In this document: piece by piece, positions 6,118 through 8,146 of the stretch
Numbering within the stretch: the first letter of the stretch is position 1
How the letters are laid out: the number at the start of each line of letters is the position of its first letter
Source: Deltaproteobacteria bacterium
Lineage (GTDB): Bacteria; Desulfobacterota; DSM-4660; Desulfatiglandales; HGW-15
DNA length: 8,146 nt
Direction: 5' to 3'
Assembly: GCA_016929815.1 (NCBI GenBank)
Contig: JAFGIC010000411.1
Coordinates: 1-8,146 of the forward strand
Position numbers and translations under genes: made by a program
Notes under the pieces: generated by a model
Database searches by the model: none
What the model saw: the letters and a program-made list of their open reading frames with translations, nothing else
Told to the model about the DNA's origin: nothing

Positions 6118-7316
6118 AAGGGGAGATTGCCGCGTACCTTCCCAACTGGGGTGGATCTCCATTTCAATTCCATCTTAAGAGAGATAAAGGCAAGAAGCCT
6201 GTAGCAGCTTGTTTCTCCAGCCATTATCTCCACTGGCTTTGATCTCCTTCTAAACTCCTTGTTCAGACGCTCAATGATGTTACTGGTCCTGAGAGATATC
6301 CATTCTTCCTCAGGGAACTCAAGATATGTCAGACAAGAATCCAATGAGCGTTCAAGAGTCTTCACTGCTGAAGGAATTTGCTGTTCCCATTTGCTTTTAA
6401 ATCCGTTGAAGAAATCCAAAGCCTTCTTTTTAGTCGAAGCATAAAATATGGACCTCAAACCATCAGCAACATCCTTCTTTATCTTCTTGGGAACCTTAGC
6501 CAGGACGTTCCTGGCAACATGCACTTGGCAGCGCTGGGTCTTTGCCTTAGGAAACTCCTCAGTGAAGACCTTCTCCAAACCTGGGAGTCCATCCATTACA
6601 CCTAAAAGCACCTTAGAGCCATCCAGGTTACGATTCTTCAGGTCTTTGAATAACTCTCTCCAGGCGGGAGCGGATTCTTTATCCCCAGCCTGTAGCGCAA
6701 GAACCATTTTATGCCCCAGGGCAGAAACCCCGATTGCCACAAGGACGGACACCTTCTCAACGCTCCCAGACACCCTCATGTCAAAGTTGACGCCATCTAT
6801 AAACAGGTACTTTATCTCTTCCTTTGACAGATCCCTTGTCCGCCATTTCTCAACGGCCTCGATAAGGTCCCTATTAGCATTGCTGACCTCAGCATGGGAT
6901 ATCTTCCTCCCTATAAGATGCTTTGAGATCATGGATAAGCTTCGCGTGCTTATCCCCGCCAGAAACATGGCTGAGAGGTCCCTGGCAACAGCCTCCTCAT
7001 ATTGTTTGCGCTTCGGCAGAATAGCTGTACTGAACGTGCCCTTCCGGTCCCTTGGCACTTTAACATCAACATCGCCTATGCTCTTTACCGTAAACTTACG
7101 GGGGTAATATCTGTTTCTATGGTTAACAGCTCCACCGCATCGTTCATACCGTCTTCGATTCAAATGGATTGCCAGTTCCGATTCCATGAGGCTGCTCAAA
7201 TAATCTCCTGCTATCTTCCTGATATCCAGCCTCATTATCTCAAACAATTTTTCCGGTGCGACCTGAATCTCCTTGAAAAGCTCAACAACCTCGGGTACAC
7301 TTATATCTATCTTCAT
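6090..7316 (-). CDS. IS256-family (Mutator-like) DDE transposase
   Basis: A 408-residue transposase, full length for the family. The DDE triad is visible as Asp174 (LFIDG), Asp242 (VMDG) and Glu349 (NIIER), with the IS256-type signature region TSNIIERLNKEFRRR at 344-358. A C-x-x-H motif sits at 263-266 (RCQVHVARN). The N-terminal region (about 1-150) should bind the terminal repeats. IS256-family enzymes move by a copy-out-paste-in route through a circular intermediate. The start at 7316 is supported by AAAGGAG at 7330-7324, seven bases before the ATG. That ribosome-binding site lies in the 3' arm of an 11-bp inverted repeat (see the regulatory entry at 7317-7373). No frameshift or missing catalytic residue is seen. 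Large plus-strand ORFs opposite this gene are shadows. Confidence 0.95.
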   Translation of the reverse strand: MKIDISVPEVVELFKEIQVAPEKLFEIMRLDIRKIAGDYLSSLMESELAIHLNRRRYERCGGAVNHRNRYYPRKFTVKSIGDVDVKVPRDRKGTFSTAILPKRKQYEEAVARDLSAMFLAGISTRSLSMISKHLIGRKISHAEVSNANRDLIEAVEKWRTRDLSKEEIKYLFIDGVNFDMRVSGSVEKVSVLVAIGVSALGHKMVLALQAGDKESAPAWRELFKDLKNRNLDGSKVLLGVMDGLPGLEKVFTEEFPKAKTQRCQVHVARNVLAKVPKKIKKDVADGLRSIFYASTKKKALDFFNGFKSKWEQQIPSAVKTLERSLDSCLTYLEFPEEEWISLRTSNIIERLNKEFRRRSKPVEIMAGETSCYRLLAFISLKMELKWRSTPVGKVRGNLPFFQNFTQLN

Positions 7317-7373
7317 GGCGTATCTCCTTTCTTTCTGGTTTTATTGGGTAATTCCAGTATAGGGAGATACGCC
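7317..7373 (-). promoter_or_regulatory. RBS-sequestering inverted repeat before the transposase
   Basis: GGCGTATCTCC (minus strand, 7373-7363) is a perfect 11-bp complement of GGAGATACGCC (7327-7317), with 35 bases between. The 3' arm contains the GGAG of the Shine-Dalgarno and ends directly before the ATG. An inner CTGG/CCAG stem could stack in the loop. A transcript containing both arms should be poorly translated. Confidence 0.75.
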
Positions 7374-7384
7374 TTTTTTGTCTC
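7356..7384 (-). promoter_or_regulatory. Predicted sigma-70 promoter of the transposase
   Basis: On the minus strand, GAGACA (7384-7379) as -35 and TATACT (7361-7356) as -10 are separated by 17 bases. The predicted start is at about 7348-7350, just past the 5' arm of the inverted repeat, so the native mRNA would carry only the 3' arm and a free ribosome-binding site. Confidence 0.55.
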
Positions 7385-7420
7385 CTTTAAAATTTACACA
7401 ATTGATTATTTTACACTACC
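7385..7420 (-). repeat. Right terminal inverted repeat of the IS
   Basis: Read from 7420 inward it starts GGTAGTGT, has AATTGTGT at 7403-7396 and then AAATTTTAAAG. It is an imperfect match to 6083-6117, with about three extra bases between the tip and the AATTGTGT block. Confidence 0.7.
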
Positions 7421-7427
7421 TTACACA
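7421..7427 (+). repeat. IS flank direct repeat, right copy
   Basis: TTACACA, identical to 6076-6082, directly follows the right end of the element and is the likely second copy of the duplicated target. Confidence 0.65.
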
Positions 7428-7649
7428 TATAACATCTTTAGGAATAGGACTCCTTTTAATGAATTGATGGGGTTTGATATCAGATGATTAGTGTTATGGG
7501 AACAACGAGTCTTTTCTCAATATTAAGGCATTACATGAATAGACCATCGGAAGTGCTAATAGATTTCCTCTCCTATACTTTCATCAGACGGTAACATTCA
7601 CAAATCAATCAGGTATTCTTATTCTTATCGCATTAGGTGAGTTGGCCTA
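7428..7649. other. Geneless stretch between the IS and the lipoprotein gene
   Basis: Nothing convincing is seen. A 36-codon plus-strand ORF (7484-7594) has no Shine-Dalgarno and no recognisable product. No terminator is visible just after the lipoprotein stop. Before the insertion this stretch was continuous with the region left of 6076, and joining the two sides gives no longer reading frame. Confidence 0.5.
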
Positions 7650-8018
7650 TTACGGTCCATTACCGAACTGGGACATAATAAAGAGCAAGAAAGCAGCCCC
7701 CGAAAGTAATGCTGTTTTACCTATGCTGATCTTTCGTTTTTCAACTAGCGCAATATCTCTTATTGAAATTTCTACATCCTTGCCCTTAACATAACCTGCT
7801 TCAACTGAGGTGACTTTGAATTCATATTCTTTTCCATCATTGGTGATAATCTTGATCCGATCTCCAGGGTCAATCAAATCTCCAGCTGAAATTCTTTCCT
7901 GAACTGAATTTTGAGGCATCTCGACTGTTTTCAGTGTGGTGCACCCGATCATTATGAATGGTACAATCGTTAATAGTATTATAAAGATAGAATCAAAATA
8001 TCTGCTGGATATATTCAT
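7650..8018 (-). CDS. Small predicted lipoprotein of unknown function
   Basis: A 122-residue predicted lipoprotein. The N-terminus has one basic residue (Arg6), a hydrophobic stretch at about 10-25 and a lipobox-like MIGC ending at Cys26, so it is probably processed by signal peptidase II and lipid-anchored. The -3 Met is a less common lipobox residue. Residues about 48-90 (PGDRIKIITNDGKEYEFKVTSV) look like a small beta-barrel (SH3- or LSm-like) fold; this is from pattern only. A second hydrophobic segment lies near the C-terminus (about 99-115), which could re-enter the membrane. An in-frame ATG at 8033 exists, but the GGAG overlapping that codon is well placed for ATG 8018, which keeps a normal signal peptide. 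I recognise no named family. It has no operon partner inside the window. Confidence 0.75.
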   Translation of the reverse strand: MNISSRYFDSIFIILLTIVPFIMIGCTTLKTVEMPQNSVQERISAGDLIDPGDRIKIITNDGKEYEFKVTSVEAGYVKGKDVEISIRDIALVEKRKISIGKTALLSGAAFLLFIMSQFGNGP

Positions 8019-8058
8019 AGCTTTTATCTCCATTAGATCATTGTTAATAAAGGCAAAT

Positions 8059-8088
8059 ATTTTAATACTTGTTTCAATTTTTTGTCAT
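8059..8088 (-). promoter_or_regulatory. Predicted sigma-70 promoter of the lipoprotein gene
   Basis: On the minus strand, ATGACA (8088-8083) as -35 and TAAAAT (8064-8059) as -10 are separated by 18 bases, each matching the consensus at five of six positions. The start would fall near 8052, giving a leader of about 34 bases. The region is AT-rich, so a chance match is possible. Confidence 0.4.
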
Positions 8089-8146
8089 CCTAATATAATT
8101 TTAAAGAACTTCACAAAAATATACTCAGATAAAAAGTAAGCAGAAC

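Larger units (their letters stand above)
6083..7420 (-). mobile_element. Intact IS256-family insertion sequence, about 1338 bp
   Basis: The element contains one full transposase gene and is bounded by imperfect inverted ends. The left end begins GGTACTGTC and has AATTGTGT at 6097-6104, followed by GAAATTCTGAAAG. Read inward from 7420, the right end begins GGTAGTGT and has AATTGTGT at 7403-7396, followed by AAATTTTAAAG. The layout of tip, about 14-17 bases, then AATTGTGT matches my memory of IS256 itself. Flanks show the 7-bp repeat TTACACA. The length is typical for the family. No passenger gene is present. Intact ends and an open transposase suggest a recent insertion able to move. Confidence 0.85.

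Noticed and set aside
6448..7107. 219-codon plus-strand ORF opposite the transposase
   Set aside because: It is fully antisense to an intact IS256-family transposase with DDE residues in place, and its product shows no domain pattern.
7002..7487. 161-codon plus-strand ORF crossing the IS right end
   Set aside because: It is mostly antisense to the transposase and runs through the terminal repeat into the flank, with no Shine-Dalgarno or recognisable product.
7484..7594. 36-codon plus-strand small ORF
   Set aside because: There is no Shine-Dalgarno, no recognisable motif and no conserved context; a chance frame in AT-rich DNA is more likely.
7936..8139. 67-codon plus-strand ORF over the lipoprotein 5' end
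   Set aside because: It is antisense to the lipoprotein signal peptide and promoter, and its Ile-rich product reflects AT-rich DNA.
1..8146. CRISPR array, tRNA or rRNA
   Set aside because: No regularly spaced repeats, cloverleaf-like segments or rRNA-like conserved blocks were seen on either strand.

Overview
The window looks like chromosome of a Gram-negative anaerobe-type bacterium, most likely from Desulfobacterota (former Deltaproteobacteria), Nitrospirota or a nearby lineage. The reasons are a sigma-54-type two-component pair, an exported protein with a PEP-CTERM sorting tail, a lipoprotein, a mid-GC core with heavy AGG arginine use, and an IS256-family element. The exact taxon cannot be fixed from sequence alone.

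Layout. Positions 1-309 are non-coding and hold several dyads, a 14-bp tandem repeat and a good -24/-12 (sigma-54) promoter match just before the first gene. Positions 310-3470 carry a two-gene plus-strand operon: a membrane sensor histidine kinase (two membrane segments, periplasmic sensor, PAS, HisKA, HATPase) and a NtrC/ZraR-type response regulator (receiver, AAA+ sigma-54 activation domain, Fis-like HTH). Positions 3617-4648 encode a long LOG-family (lysine-decarboxylase-like) Rossmann protein. Convergent to it, on the minus strand, lies a 262-residue PEP-CTERM protein (4896-5684) with its own intrinsic terminator at 4841-4870.

Positions 5751-6075 are AT-rich and geneless, with a minus-strand terminator and overlapping hairpins. 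An intact IS256-family element follows (6083-7420), with recognisable imperfect terminal repeats, a 7-bp direct flank repeat and one full transposase gene on the minus strand. Positions 7428-7649 hold no convincing gene. A small minus-strand lipoprotein (7650-8018) with a plausible promoter closes the window.

How it fits together. The kinase and regulator should form one signalling pathway that probably controls its own operon through sigma-54; the signal and other targets are unknown. The LOG protein is separated from them by 146 bp and may be independent. The right-hand half (from about 4650) is visibly more AT-rich, and outside the IS it codes for envelope proteins. The most distinctive structure is in the IS: an 11-bp inverted repeat would hide the transposase ribosome-binding site in transcripts that read in from outside, while the element's predicted own promoter starts RNA inside the repeat and leaves the site free. 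I found no CRISPR array, tRNA, rRNA or evident new defence system.
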